A stretch of DNA of 42,618 nucleotides from Brunnivagina elsteri CCALA 953 (GTDB lineage: Bacteria; Cyanobacteriota; Cyanobacteriia; Cyanobacteriales; Nostocaceae), in assembly GCF_002289455.1 (NCBI RefSeq), contig NZ_NTFS01000006.1, positions 1 through 42,618 on the forward strand. Reading direction: 5' to 3'. Within the stretch, counting starts at the first letter, position 1. Each line of letters opens with the position of its first letter. This document shows, one piece after another, positions 9,966-18,749 of the stretch. A program made the translations under genes and the position numbers. Under the pieces are notes generated by a model. The model saw nothing but the letters and a program-made list of their open reading frames with translations, ran no database searches and was not told the DNA's origin.

Positions 9966-10631
9966 ATGAAGCTCAAAAGTCAATCGAAGTCAGTATTAGT
10001 CATGCCTTTTCGCTGCTTGACATTGGGCATTTTAGGTGTATATTTTGCCTCATCATCTGTAATAGCGAGTACAACATTATCGAAAAAATTCCCACCATCT
10101 TCGGGAATAGTTGTAGCGCAATTATCAGAACGGGAACAATCAGAAAGAGCGCAGCTAATCCAAACTGCAAATTCCCAATTAAATCAAGGAAATTTAGTTG
10201 GTGCGGAAGAAAATTTACAGAAATTTGTGAAAAAATTCCCAAAAGATGCATTCGGACACTATCAACTAGGTAATATTTTTCTACGTCAAGAAAAACCAGA
10301 AGATGCAATCAAATCATTTCAAGAAGCAACTCGTTTAAATCCCCGTTATGCACTTGCTTATAATGGAATAGGTGTTGGTTATGCAAGTCAGGAAAAATGG
10401 GATGATGCAATTATCCAATTTCGCAAAGCACTAGAGATTAATCCTGAATATGGGGATGCTTTAATGTTTTTAGGACAGGTACTTATGCAAGTCAACAAAA
10501 AGGATGAAGGTATTGCATCTTTAAACAAAGCCCTAAATATATTTAAACAGCAAAATCGTAATGAACGTGTTAAGCGTATCGAAGAAATGTTGCAGAAAAT
10601 AAAACAATCTGATGACCCTAGTCTATCTTGA
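9966..10631 (+). CDS. Exported TPR-repeat protein
   Basis: A 221-residue protein. A hydrophobic N-terminal segment (CLTLGILGVYFASSSVIAS) gives a signal peptide or anchor over residues 17-35. At least three tetratricopeptide repeats follow: about 78-110 (LNQGNLVGAEENLQKFVKKF), 112-145 (AFGHYQLGNIFLRQEKPEDA) and 146-180 (ALAYNGIGVGYASQEKWDDA), with a partial fourth. TPR proteins act as protein-interaction scaffolds, here probably in the periplasm or thylakoid lumen. The partner is unknown. Transcription would run into the hairpin at 10681-10700. Confidence 0.75.
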   Translation: MKLKSQSKSVLVMPFRCLTLGILGVYFASSSVIASTTLSKKFPPSSGIVVAQLSEREQSERAQLIQTANSQLNQGNLVGAEENLQKFVKKFPKDAFGHYQLGNIFLRQEKPEDAIKSFQEATRLNPRYALAYNGIGVGYASQEKWDDAIIQFRKALEINPEYGDALMFLGQVLMQVNKKDEGIASLNKALNIFKQQNRNERVKRIEEMLQKIKQSDDPSLS

Positions 10632-10680
10632 TTCTGGATAATTTTGCCATTATTGCGGTTGTTTTGATAAATTCAAGTAG

Positions 10681-10700
10681 GGGCAAACGGTTGTTTGCCC
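10681..10700. terminator. Bidirectional hairpin between the TPR gene and cpcT
   Basis: GGGCAAAC (10681-10688), loop GGTT, GTTTGCCC (10693-10700): a perfect 8-bp stem followed on the + strand by a T-rich tract (TAATTTTATTTG). It sits between the ends of two converging genes (10631 and 10735). The same sequence, inverted, is at 41022-41041. Confidence 0.65.
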
Positions 10701-10734
10701 TAATTTTATTTGATTTTTATTTTATAAACATCAT

Positions 10735-11328
10735 CTAAGAAACTTTAACTTCATCAGCAAAATTATTCCATCTAACAAAATGAAAAGCACCAGCAATCGA
10801 ACCCCAAGCATGTTCATTGGTTTCAAAATCTCTTCCTCGATCTAAACTGAGGAATTTTTCGCCATCAATTTCAAACTCATTATCCAAGTAAGTTCTTATA
10901 CCATCACGGACAACAACACAACCTTTACCTGGTTCCACTTGACCTTTAAAGCTGTTACCGGTCCATTCAACAATCATATTACAACCCGGCATTTTTTCTA
11001 ACTCCTCAGCAGTCAGAGTTTGCAAACGTTCAACATCACGGGATGCACCATAATATTTTTGCTCATCTTTGAGGGTGTAATGTTCGATAATAATATGGTT
11101 ATCGCTCAAACTCAACTTCATGACACGCATTCGATAAGGTTGATTCAGGGCAAAATCATAAGCTTGTTCAAGAAATAAATTTACCCCAGATAACAATTCC
11201 TGTGGTAGTGGACGAATACATACACGGATGTGAGCAAAAAAAGGTGGATTCTCAAATGCTTGTTCTTGGTTACTAAAGTCTGCTGCCATCCAACGGGCTA
11301 AAGTGGTAATGTCTGTAGAGTGGGTCAT
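10735..11328 (-). CDS. cpcT: CpcT/CpeT-type phycobiliprotein chromophore lyase
   Basis: A 197-residue protein of the CpcT/CpeT (DUF1001) family, which in cyanobacteria attaches phycocyanobilin to the second cysteine of phycobiliprotein beta subunits (Cys-153/155 type) in phycobilisome assembly. Family-like stretches are LARWMAADFSNQEQA at the N-terminus, RMRVMKLSLSDNHIIIEHY near 82-100, YYGASRDVERL near 108, GCNMIVEWTGNSFKGQVEPG near 134-153, and DRGRDFETNEHAWGSIAGAF at the C-terminus. The length is typical. From memory, the Anabaena PCC 7120 CpcT gene (all5339) also sits beside the hgl island, which supports orthology. It diverges from the next TPR gene across a 213-base promoter region. Confidence 0.87.
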   Translation of the reverse strand: MTHSTDITTLARWMAADFSNQEQAFENPPFFAHIRVCIRPLPQELLSGVNLFLEQAYDFALNQPYRMRVMKLSLSDNHIIIEHYTLKDEQKYYGASRDVERLQTLTAEELEKMPGCNMIVEWTGNSFKGQVEPGKGCVVVRDGIRTYLDNEFEIDGEKFLSLDRGRDFETNEHAWGSIAGAFHFVRWNNFADEVKVS

Positions 11329-11541
11329 TATATCAGGTTTCAGGATTAAAGTTTGGAATCAAAGTTTGGGAGAATTGCGATCGCTTGTCATTATGAATAT
11401 TTTAAAACTTATGGGAACTTATTTCGCAGGAGAATTTTTGACTTGATGTCGTCTATCTAAAAAGTTGATGATTACCTGTCATTTGTCTTAACCTTCAGTA
11501 AAACTCTTGCCCTAAACCCCATACCCAAGATTAAATTAGAT

Positions 11542-12759
11542 ATGATTATTCGCCATTTCAGTATTATTACTACATTATCATTGTCGTTAATTTTTAGTTC
11601 TTCAGTGCTAGCACAGGGGAAAAAACAGCCGACTCCCGATAAATTTCCTCCTAATCCCTTAGAAATTAGAGTATCAGACCCTCTGTTACCGCGCAACCCC
11701 GATAAACAACCGTTGACGGAACAAGAAAAGCAACAGTTAGAAGTCGCGCTAGAGCAATTAAATACAGACGCGATCGCGAAACTTGAATCTGGTGACAAGC
11801 TAGCAGCATTTGATACTTGGAATAGGGAAATACGCCTGCGTCGATACTTAGGAACGATTGACGAAGTTCAGGCTCTAAGCAGAGTTGGGGAAATTGCTTG
11901 GCGAAACAACGAACGCCCCCAAGTGCAATTTATTACACAACGTCTCCAATCAATTCAAAAGCCGAAAAAATCCCTACCTGTGACAGATGTGGCGATATTA
12001 CAAGCATTAGGGGAAGGATATCAGAAAGTGCGATCGCCTAAATTAGCAATTGAGGTTTACAATCAAATTTTAGCAACTGTAAGACAGCAGCGAAACCAAA
12101 CAGAGGAAATCAATACTTTGCAAACAATTGGTACAATTCACATGAGTTGGTTCGATTATTCCCAAGCTGCTGCTACTTATGAAGAATTATTAGGTTTAGC
12201 ATCAGCAAAAAACGTACGAATAGATGAGTTAGTATATCTGAAACAACTAGCTTACATCTATGACCAAAGTAAACAACATCAGCAAGCAATAAATACCCGC
12301 AGCAAAATTGCCGAAATTTACACAAAAGAAAATAATTTACTCGAATTACCTGAATTACAAATAGCTATAGGTTCCGATTACGAAATCTTGGCAAAACAAA
12401 ATCCCAGCATCTTAGAAAACGCATTTCAAAACTACCAACAAGCCTATATTACCGCTTGGGAACAGCAGCAATATGCCCGTTCTGGGGAAGCACTACAAAA
12501 ATTAATCGCACTTTATCGTTCCCAAGAACAAATCGACGAAGCGTTACAAACCAGCCAAATTTTACTGCAAAGTGAAGAACTAGCGGGTAATTTTTATGGT
12601 GTAATGAAAACCTACGAAAATATTGGACAAATGCATCTGCAACGCAAAGAGTATCCCCAAGCGCGATCGGCATTTGAACAAGGATTAAAGTTTGCTCAAC
12701 AACTCCAATATGATGAAAGTTATTTTACCCAACAAATTCAACAAATTCCCACAAATTAA
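11542..12759 (+). CDS. Exported TPR-type repeat protein
   Basis: A 405-residue protein with a signal peptide over residues 1-24 (SLSLIFSSSVLAQ). A Pro-rich segment follows (PTPDKFPPNPL), then a wholly helical region of TPR-like repeats from about residue 70 to 395, for example LQTIGTIHMSWFDYSQAAAT, YENIGQMHLQRKEYPQARSA and ALQKLIALYRSQEQIDEALQ. It is probably a periplasmic interaction protein; a gene in this position appears conserved beside hglT in related genomes (recollection), but no function is established. Its end converges with hglT across a 92-base gap that carries a strong hairpin. Confidence 0.75.
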   Translation: MIIRHFSIITTLSLSLIFSSSVLAQGKKQPTPDKFPPNPLEIRVSDPLLPRNPDKQPLTEQEKQQLEVALEQLNTDAIAKLESGDKLAAFDTWNREIRLRRYLGTIDEVQALSRVGEIAWRNNERPQVQFITQRLQSIQKPKKSLPVTDVAILQALGEGYQKVRSPKLAIEVYNQILATVRQQRNQTEEINTLQTIGTIHMSWFDYSQAAATYEELLGLASAKNVRIDELVYLKQLAYIYDQSKQHQQAINTRSKIAEIYTKENNLLELPELQIAIGSDYEILAKQNPSILENAFQNYQQAYITAWEQQQYARSGEALQKLIALYRSQEQIDEALQTSQILLQSEELAGNFYGVMKTYENIGQMHLQRKEYPQARSAFEQGLKFAQQLQYDESYFTQQIQQIPTN

Positions 12760-12771
12760 TTATCCACAATT

Positions 12772-12798
12772 GTAAGGGTGGGGAGACCCCACCCTTAC
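12772..12798. terminator. Perfect 12-bp hairpin between converging genes
   Basis: GTAAGGGTGGGG (12772-12783), loop AGA, CCCCACCCTTAC (12787-12798): 12 perfect base pairs in the 92-base gap between the TPR gene and hglT. It is the likely transcription barrier for both strands. It resembles a dispersed palindromic repeat more than a classic terminator, since no long U-run follows. Confidence 0.65.
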
Positions 12799-12849
12799 GA
12801 ATGATATGATTGATAAGTCTATGGTTGGGATATTTTATTTTCTGGACTT

Positions 12850-12870
12850 TCCTAATTCCTAATTCCTAAA
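12850..12870. repeat. Heptanucleotide tandem repeat overlapping the end of hglT
   Basis: Three CCTAATT-like heptamers in a row, the last diverging, cover the stop codon and the last four sense codons of the minus-strand gene. This is a short version of the short tandemly repeated repetitive (STRR) sequences known from heterocystous cyanobacteria. Confidence 0.7.
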
Positions 12871-14096
12871 ATTTCATAAAGTTTAGCTTCAAATTGTTGC
12901 ATACAAGCTGACCAATCAAATTTAAGTACTAACTGACGTGCTTGTCGTGACATTTCTGCTTTCAACTCAGGGTTTTCGAGAATCGTAATAACTTTATTAG
13001 CAAAGTCAATCGGGTTATTTGCTTCTGCAATAAAACCATTAATTCCTGGATATACTTGTTCTGCTGCTGAGGGTGATTTTGCCAAAACAAGAGGTGTTCC
13101 CGATGCTAATGCTTCGTTATTTGAAGTACAAAGATTCTCAGTGACTGATGGATTTATAAAGACATCAGCACGAGCATACCATCCCAATAATTCAGTACCA
13201 TAACATTCACCATAAATTGTGATATTGGACGCATATTTTTGGGTAAGTTTGCGAATTTCTTTATCGAAAGGTCCACTACCAATAATTACTAAATGAGCAT
13301 CAGGAATTTTAGCTACAATATGTGGAAATGATTCAATTAGTTGATTGACATTTTTTTCTTTAGTAATCCTACCAACAAATAATAATATTTTTCGTCCGTC
13401 ATCAGGAATAGGATTATAAGTTATATTTGTTGGTTGAAATTTTTGACAATCAACTCCTTGATAACGTAAATATTCACTGCGCTGAGAATTTAGTTCTTGG
13501 TAGCGAGTTAATTGTTCTTCTGATGGGAAAAAATTATAATCATATACCTTAGTAAACTCCTTAATTGTCAAAGGTAAAATCGGGCTAATTAGCTTAAATA
13601 TTTGATTACCTAAATAGTATTTGATATAAGCAACTATGTCAGTATGAAATAATGAAATAGTCGGAGTACCCGTTAATTTTCTATATTCTACACCGATAGG
13701 ACGACCATAACCTTGCATAAATAAAGAGTAGAATCCTCGCATTTGCGGAGCTTCTTCAACAACGACAATATCAGGCTTAAACTGTTTTAAAACCTGAGTA
13801 TCGCTCCAATATTTATAACTTAAAGGTTGGGGAAGAGACTTATAAAATATTAATGGTTCTGTTGGATATGCAAAGGAAGTAAAATTAGTAAATGATTCAA
13901 CCTCATTCAAACCCCGCATTGGGCGATCGCCAACTTTTTTGGGATATTTACTATTGAATTCTGGGTGAATTAAAAGAACATGATGTCCTTGTTGAAGTAG
14001 CCATAAAACCCGTTGATGAACTCCAGTTGAAACTCCTGACAAAAATGGTGCATACAAACTCGTAATAATGGCAATCCGAAGTGGCTGCTTACTCAT
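12852..14096 (-). CDS. hglT: Family 4 glycosyltransferase, probable heterocyst glycolipid glycosyltransferase
   Basis: A 414-residue GT-B glycosyltransferase. The N-terminal domain opens IAIITSLYAPFLSGVSTGVH. The C-terminal nucleotide-sugar domain has LFVGRITKEKNVNQLIE (239-255), IIGSGPFDKEI (271-281) and the EX7E motif with Glu320 and Glu328, followed by ALASGTPLVLAKSPSAAE. It resembles the SqdX-like branch of GT4. In Anabaena PCC 7120 the GT gene near the start of this island (all5341, hglT) puts glucose on the heterocyst glycolipid aglycone; location and family point to the same role here. The last residues (GIRN) and the stop codon are encoded by a 7-bp tandem repeat. The next gene upstream on the same strand is 390 bases away, so it probably has its own promoter. 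Confidence 0.75.
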   Translation of the reverse strand: MSKQPLRIAIITSLYAPFLSGVSTGVHQRVLWLLQQGHHVLLIHPEFNSKYPKKVGDRPMRGLNEVESFTNFTSFAYPTEPLIFYKSLPQPLSYKYWSDTQVLKQFKPDIVVVEEAPQMRGFYSLFMQGYGRPIGVEYRKLTGTPTISLFHTDIVAYIKYYLGNQIFKLISPILPLTIKEFTKVYDYNFFPSEEQLTRYQELNSQRSEYLRYQGVDCQKFQPTNITYNPIPDDGRKILLFVGRITKEKNVNQLIESFPHIVAKIPDAHLVIIGSGPFDKEIRKLTQKYASNITIYGECYGTELLGWYARADVFINPSVTENLCTSNNEALASGTPLVLAKSPSAAEQVYPGINGFIAEANNPIDFANKVITILENPELKAEMSRQARQLVLKFDWSACMQQFEAKLYEILGIRN

Positions 14097-14486
14097 AATT
14101 TTAATTCTATCCGTATTATTTAGAGAAGATTTACTTATTTACAACTAGGTCAAATAATTAATATTACGACTCATGAAATTAGGTGGCAAGTCTCAACTAC
14201 ATTATGATTAAAATATTTTATTTGTTTGGTAAAAGTATAAATGAATGATTTGTAACAAAAATACGAATAATTTACTCGAATATCTGTCATACTGACGAAG
14301 GAAGTATCTAATCAAAAATAAACATCTGTCAGACTAACAAAAGTAGGTAAAGACTTCCCGAAGGTTAGTATCTTAAAGTTTTTCACTTAATTTAAAAGTA
14401 GAGCCATAATCCGTTTTTAGCATAACAAGAGAAAAATCAGATTCTCAACTTATAAAATCGAGAATCTTTAATACAGACTATTGAAT
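14097..14486. other. Intergenic region upstream of hglT, no gene seen
   Basis: AT-rich spacer that should contain the hglT promoter on the minus strand. I looked for a GTA-N8-TAC NtcA box and found none. Confidence 0.4.
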
Positions 14487-14957
14487 TTATGAATCGAGCG
14501 AATATTTCATATTAATGTTAATTGTGATATTTTTCCTCACTGGAAAACTCGCATCACCAAACTTTGGTGTACCAGTTGTCACAGATACTTTCGGGTTGCG
14601 AGACATACCAAAACCTTCTTTGGGAATACCCAACCAATCAGTATTAAGTTTCTCATCTCCATTCTTGTCATCAATTATACCAACAGCATAAGTGCCAGGT
14701 TTTAAACCACTGAACTGCTTCGTAACTGAATTTCCTGTAATAGGAACGCAAGCACTTTTTACCCCACTCTCATCACTATTGGGAAATCCCTTGTTACCTG
14801 AAAACACTCGCATACATATCTGTCCATTATGCGATCGCTGCACTCCATTTACCACTACTGTTAGTGTTGGATTAGACTCAGCATTCACTATTGTAGCCAA
14901 GCCAATACCCGCTATACTTGTTAAGCAAACTAGACTCCAGAAAAATTTGCGTTTCAT
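14487..14957 (-). CDS. Secreted DUF2141 protein
   Basis: A 156-residue protein. Residues 1-26 form a signal peptide (FFWSLVCLTSIAGIGLATIV, cleavage after VNA). The mature part matches DUF2141: LTVVVNGVQRSHNGQICMRV, FSGLKPGTYAVGIIDDKNGD near 97-116, and LGIPKEGFGMSRNP near 124-137. DUF2141 proteins are small secreted beta-sandwiches of unknown function. Its place between two glycosyltransferase genes, on the same strand as the hgd genes, suggests a link with envelope glycolipid deposition; that is inference only. Confidence 0.8.
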   Translation of the reverse strand: MKRKFFWSLVCLTSIAGIGLATIVNAESNPTLTVVVNGVQRSHNGQICMRVFSGNKGFPNSDESGVKSACVPITGNSVTKQFSGLKPGTYAVGIIDDKNGDEKLNTDWLGIPKEGFGMSRNPKVSVTTGTPKFGDASFPVRKNITININMKYSLDS

Positions 14958-15100
14958 GTTAATTAATCCTATTTTTTCAGCAGTAAACTATTTGAATTGA
15001 ATATTTTGAAAAGGTTGATATATAACGTTTCCTAAGCAACTGAAATATACCTCGCCAGTTGAGAAATCGCTATATGTTAAACAAACCCACTATTTCAACA

Positions 15101-16093
15101 TTATAAAACCGAAGGTTTACGCAACTCAACTTTAATTGATATTGACAACTTAGGTAACTTTTTCCAAAGAGATTGCGAAGCATTGAATATATCTGTAGCA
15201 AGTAAATACTCAGTACCTTTTAATCTATTGAAAATACTAACATGGCAGCAAAAACGCTCATACATGTTCATCTTTCCCATTGATGCAGAGCGTAAATATT
15301 CCCAGAATATTCTCCAATGTGGTAATAAAATTTTACCTTTATTATTGGAATCAAACCATACAGCATAACTATGAAAATCAGGTAAACTTTTTAATTCACG
15401 ACGATTATTATTAGCCAATTTTAGATATTCCGGGAAGAACATGCTTAATGACTGCTGTGAATGATGACGTGCTAAGAAAAGATATTCGGGTATTTCGTAA
15501 AAACGACCAAGTAAGGAAAGCCTTAACAAGAAAATTGCATCTGCAGCTCCATAACCCCCCATTGGAGGGGCAACATTAAGTGCATTACGTCGAATGACTC
15601 CATAACATTGATAACACAAATGTTTTACCAATAATTCATCAAAACGCTGATGTATTTTGAATGAATCTGCATGGAAGTGAATATCATAATCGCCAATAAC
15701 TTGATTTTTTTCATCAATGAATTTCACTAGGGAGTGACACAAAATAATACTAGGATTTTCATCAAGTATCTCAATACATTTTGTTAAAAAAGTGGGATGA
15801 TGAAGGTCATCATATGATGCCCATTTAAAGTATTCACCAGAAGATAATTCAAAAACCCGATTGAAGTTACGAGCGCAACCAAGATTAGTGTCATTACGAT
15901 AGTAGCTAATCCGACTATCTTTCGCTACATAACTTTTACAAATATCTGCTGTTCTATCAGTAGAAGTATTATCTGAGATAATTATCTCAAAGTCTTGAAA
16001 TGTTTGTTCTAAGAGCGAATCTAGTGCAGCTTCTAGAAACTTTTCACCATTATATACAGGTAGTCCAATACTTAACTTAGGTTGGTTATTCAT
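15101..16093 (-). CDS. Family 2 glycosyltransferase
   Basis: A 330-residue GT-A glycosyltransferase. The N-terminus LSIGLPVYNGEKFLEAALDS, the nucleotide-binding IIISDNTSTDRT (Asp41) and the metal-binding WASYDDLHHP (Asp95-Asp96) are all typical of GT2. The C-terminal third is basic and may associate with membrane, but it has no clear transmembrane helix. It lies 176 bases downstream of hgdA on the same strand. In Anabaena PCC 7120 a GT2 gene also lies between hglT and hgdA (recollection). It may add or modify a sugar on heterocyst glycolipids, or serve the envelope polysaccharide; the acceptor is not known. Confidence 0.8.
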   Translation of the reverse strand: MNNQPKLSIGLPVYNGEKFLEAALDSLLEQTFQDFEIIISDNTSTDRTADICKSYVAKDSRISYYRNDTNLGCARNFNRVFELSSGEYFKWASYDDLHHPTFLTKCIEILDENPSIILCHSLVKFIDEKNQVIGDYDIHFHADSFKIHQRFDELLVKHLCYQCYGVIRRNALNVAPPMGGYGAADAIFLLRLSLLGRFYEIPEYLFLARHHSQQSLSMFFPEYLKLANNNRRELKSLPDFHSYAVWFDSNNKGKILLPHWRIFWEYLRSASMGKMNMYERFCCHVSIFNRLKGTEYLLATDIFNASQSLWKKLPKLSISIKVELRKPSVL

Positions 16094-16269
16094 AGTAAGT
16101 AATGTTTTAGAGATTCCATGAATTTGAAAGTGGGATAACTAAGAAAAATGGTAGTTATGCACATAAAAAAGAAGATATTACGCTAGTAAAAAAATGTAGA
16201 ATAAAGAATGAATAATTATTTATCTATAAGATTTTTAGATAAGATAAATAATTATTTTATTTGACTAAA

Positions 16270-17283
16270 CTATTCGCAATTAGTTTGTAACCATTCCTTT
16301 GTAAGCTGCATACCTTTATCAAGGTTAATTTTAGGTTCGTAATTCAATATATTTCTAGCCTTAGCTATCGAATAAGCATAAGGACGAGACATAAAATCAA
16401 CAGATTCTGGTAAGATATCTGCTTCTTTACGAAAAAGCTTTTGTCCTTGACAACGAACACGAAGAAATAGCTTCATTTCCTCTTTTGGTAATGAAGAAGG
16501 TTCTGGTAAATCTACCATTGCTGCGAGTTTAGTAAAATATTCCTTCCAAGTAGTTTCAGAACCATCTGTGATATTAAATATTTCACCATATGCTTGTTTT
16601 TCAATTGCTAAAAAGATAGCATCAACAAGATTATCGATATATACGTGGTTAATTACTCCCTTCCCATCATTAACGCAAGCGAATAAGTTTTGACGCATTA
16701 AAGAAAGAGGACGAATTATCCAAGGTATACTTTCAGGTCCATAAACATCTCCTGCACGGATGACAATTACACCAAATTCAGGTGGAGAATTAAATTTTAG
16801 GATTGCGGATTCAGCTTCAATTTTACTTTGACAGTAAGGATTATTTTCGCTTGTCAAACTTACATTTTCCGTAATGCCATTAGAATAATCAAATCCATAT
16901 ACAAGTACACTAGATAGATGAACAAAAGCCTTAACACCAGCCTTTTTAGCAGCAGTTGCTATATTTGTAGTTCCACCTACATTTATGTCTTGAAACTCTT
17001 TAAGTTTTCCACCTTCCTTAGCCATCTCTGCTGCATGTAAGACAATATCCATACCCTCACAAGCCTTTTTTACCACATCCGTATCTGTTACATTTCCAAA
17101 TATTAATTCAACTCCTAATTTTTCAACTTGATTGTAATTTTTTATGTCCTTTTGTTTACCTTTTTCTGACGTATGTACTAAACCTTTAACCTTAATTCCT
17201 TGTGCGATCGCAAGTTCAGCAGTACGTAAGCCAACACATTCGTTAATACCAGTGATGAGAATTGTTTGATTTTGGATGTTCAT
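16270..17283 (-). CDS. hgdA: NAD-dependent epimerase/dehydratase family protein, HgdA-like
   Basis: A 337-residue extended short-chain dehydrogenase. The Rossmann opening ILITGINECVGLR has Gly12 and Gly18, but the middle glycine of GxxGxxG is Glu15. FVHLSSVLVYG (Ser124-Ser125) and NPYCQSK (Tyr150, Lys154) supply the catalytic Ser-Tyr-Lys. Further typical stretches are VIRAGDVYGP and the C-terminal Arg/Tyr-rich sugar-binding half. In Anabaena PCC 7120 HgdA (all5345) was described as a UDP-galactose 4-epimerase needed for correct heterocyst glycolipid composition, and its gene lies next to hgdC and hgdB as here. Another nucleotide-sugar or hydroxy-lipid oxidoreductase activity is possible. Confidence 0.75.
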   Translation of the reverse strand: MNIQNQTILITGINECVGLRTAELAIAQGIKVKGLVHTSEKGKQKDIKNYNQVEKLGVELIFGNVTDTDVVKKACEGMDIVLHAAEMAKEGGKLKEFQDINVGGTTNIATAAKKAGVKAFVHLSSVLVYGFDYSNGITENVSLTSENNPYCQSKIEAESAILKFNSPPEFGVIVIRAGDVYGPESIPWIIRPLSLMRQNLFACVNDGKGVINHVYIDNLVDAIFLAIEKQAYGEIFNITDGSETTWKEYFTKLAAMVDLPEPSSLPKEEMKLFLRVRCQGQKLFRKEADILPESVDFMSRPYAYSIAKARNILNYEPKINLDKGMQLTKEWLQTNCE

Positions 17284-17429
17284 GTATTTTAGTGCTTGGA
17301 AATAGTTAGTGGTAATTTTGATTAGGGCTGCAAGTAGTAGCTTTTTCAGATTTAAGCTAAATGAAGTACCCTGTAGAGACGAGACATATCACATCTCTTT
17401 ATATTCAATAAAAATGCATCATACCCTAA

Positions 17430-18605
17430 TTAGAAAATGTCAGCAGGGTCAGCAGAACGTAGTTTATTGATTGCTAAAGTTCCAGAAAGGATGCACATAA
17501 CAATTGCTGAAACAAATACAAGTATTGCATTATGAGCAGTCATCATGATTGGTAATTTTGTTGTGTTCATCGCAAAGTCATATAATCCTAACGATAGTAC
17601 AAAGCCTGGGAAATAACCTGAGATTGCTAAGATTAATGCTTGCTGAAATACGACAACTAGCAAGTAATTATTCTCGTAGCCAATAGCTTTTAAAGTTGCA
17701 TAAGCAACAAACTGACTGGAGATATTACTGTAGAGAATTTGATAGACAATCACAATCCCTACTATTGAACCCATCGTCAGCATTATATTTAGAATAAAGC
17801 CAATTGGAGTTCTTGCAGCCCAATATTTTTTTTCATAATCACTAAACTCTTTAAAACTAAAAATAGTCACATCATTAGCAAGATTTTTGCGAATATTTTC
17901 AACTACTTTCTCTACATTTGCACCAGGTTTTAGAGAGATAACACCAATATCAACTCTATCAGGTGTTCTATTGGGAAAAATCCTTCTAAATGTTGTGTCA
18001 CTGACAATTAAATTACCATCAACACCAAAGGATGGACCAATACTAAATAAACCACCAACCCGAACTCTATAACCTGTGGAATTATTGAAGGGAAAAATTT
18101 CAAGTACTTGCTCTGGTTTTCCTTGCTCAAAATTTTTGACTATATCACCGAAATAAGTGCGGGAATCTCGGTCAAATAGGATGACATCTGGTATTTTTAA
18201 CTTATCGAGATTGTCCTCTACTTCGGGTAAGTTAATAACAGATTTTCCGGGTTCAAATCCAATTACATATATCGGATATTTTTCTCCTGTCTCAGGATTT
18301 TTGAATTTAGCAAATTCCAAATACATTGGACTCACAGATTCAACATCATTAAATCCTAATACTTGATATAAACTAGTGCGGGCAAAACTTTGATTTGATG
18401 TTAGAGCTTTGTACTGAGAACTAACAAGAAATAAATCGCCACGTAAACTTTGATGTACTGATGTAGCACTGGAATAAAGTGCATCTTGAAAGCCTAATTG
18501 TACAAACATTAATAGTACAATAAAAGCCATACCAGCGATAGCTACGACAAAACGTCCTTTTTGTTGAATTAGTTGCAACCATGCCAGGGGAGTCTTAAAA
18601 ATCAT
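17430..18605 (-). CDS. hgdC: DevC-like ABC exporter permease, HgdC
   Basis: A MacB/FtsX-type permease of about 391 residues. One transmembrane helix near the N-terminus (VVAIAGMAFIVLLMFVQLGF) is followed by a large periplasmic domain (about 40-260) and three C-terminal helices (FILNIMLTMGSIVGIVIVYQ and two more), the DevC layout. I chose the ATG at 18605 (MIFKTPLAWLQL, the usual DevC start, with GGAAGA upstream) over the TTG at 18620. In Anabaena HgdB and HgdC are a membrane-fusion protein and permease without their own ATPase, involved in glycolipid layer formation, probably borrowing an ATPase such as DevA. None is encoded in this window. It lies 144 bases after hgdB, separated by an inverted repeat. 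Confidence 0.85.
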   Translation of the reverse strand: MIFKTPLAWLQLIQQKGRFVVAIAGMAFIVLLMFVQLGFQDALYSSATSVHQSLRGDLFLVSSQYKALTSNQSFARTSLYQVLGFNDVESVSPMYLEFAKFKNPETGEKYPIYVIGFEPGKSVINLPEVEDNLDKLKIPDVILFDRDSRTYFGDIVKNFEQGKPEQVLEIFPFNNSTGYRVRVGGLFSIGPSFGVDGNLIVSDTTFRRIFPNRTPDRVDIGVISLKPGANVEKVVENIRKNLANDVTIFSFKEFSDYEKKYWAARTPIGFILNIMLTMGSIVGIVIVYQILYSNISSQFVAYATLKAIGYENNYLLVVVFQQALILAISGYFPGFVLSLGLYDFAMNTTKLPIMMTAHNAILVFVSAIVMCILSGTLAINKLRSADPADIF

Positions 18606-18637
18606 GATTCTGTCTTCCAAAATTGGGTGTGAAGAAT

Positions 18638-18715
18638 AATACCAATTTGGGATTTGGGATTTTAGATTGTTGATTATCTAAACCAAATTTTGTGAACCTA
18701 AAATCAAGTGGTATT
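18638..18715. repeat. Inverted repeat between hgdB and hgdC
   Basis: Nested arms AATACCA (18638-18644) with TGGTATT (18709-18715), and GATTTTAG (18658-18665) with CTAAAATC (18698-18705). The left arm contains GGGATTT heptamer-like repeats (STRR style). The structure lies in the hgdB-hgdC spacer and might lower readthrough into hgdC. Confidence 0.55.
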
Positions 18716-18749
18716 GGTGATGTTTAAATATTGAAGATGGGATTTTGAT

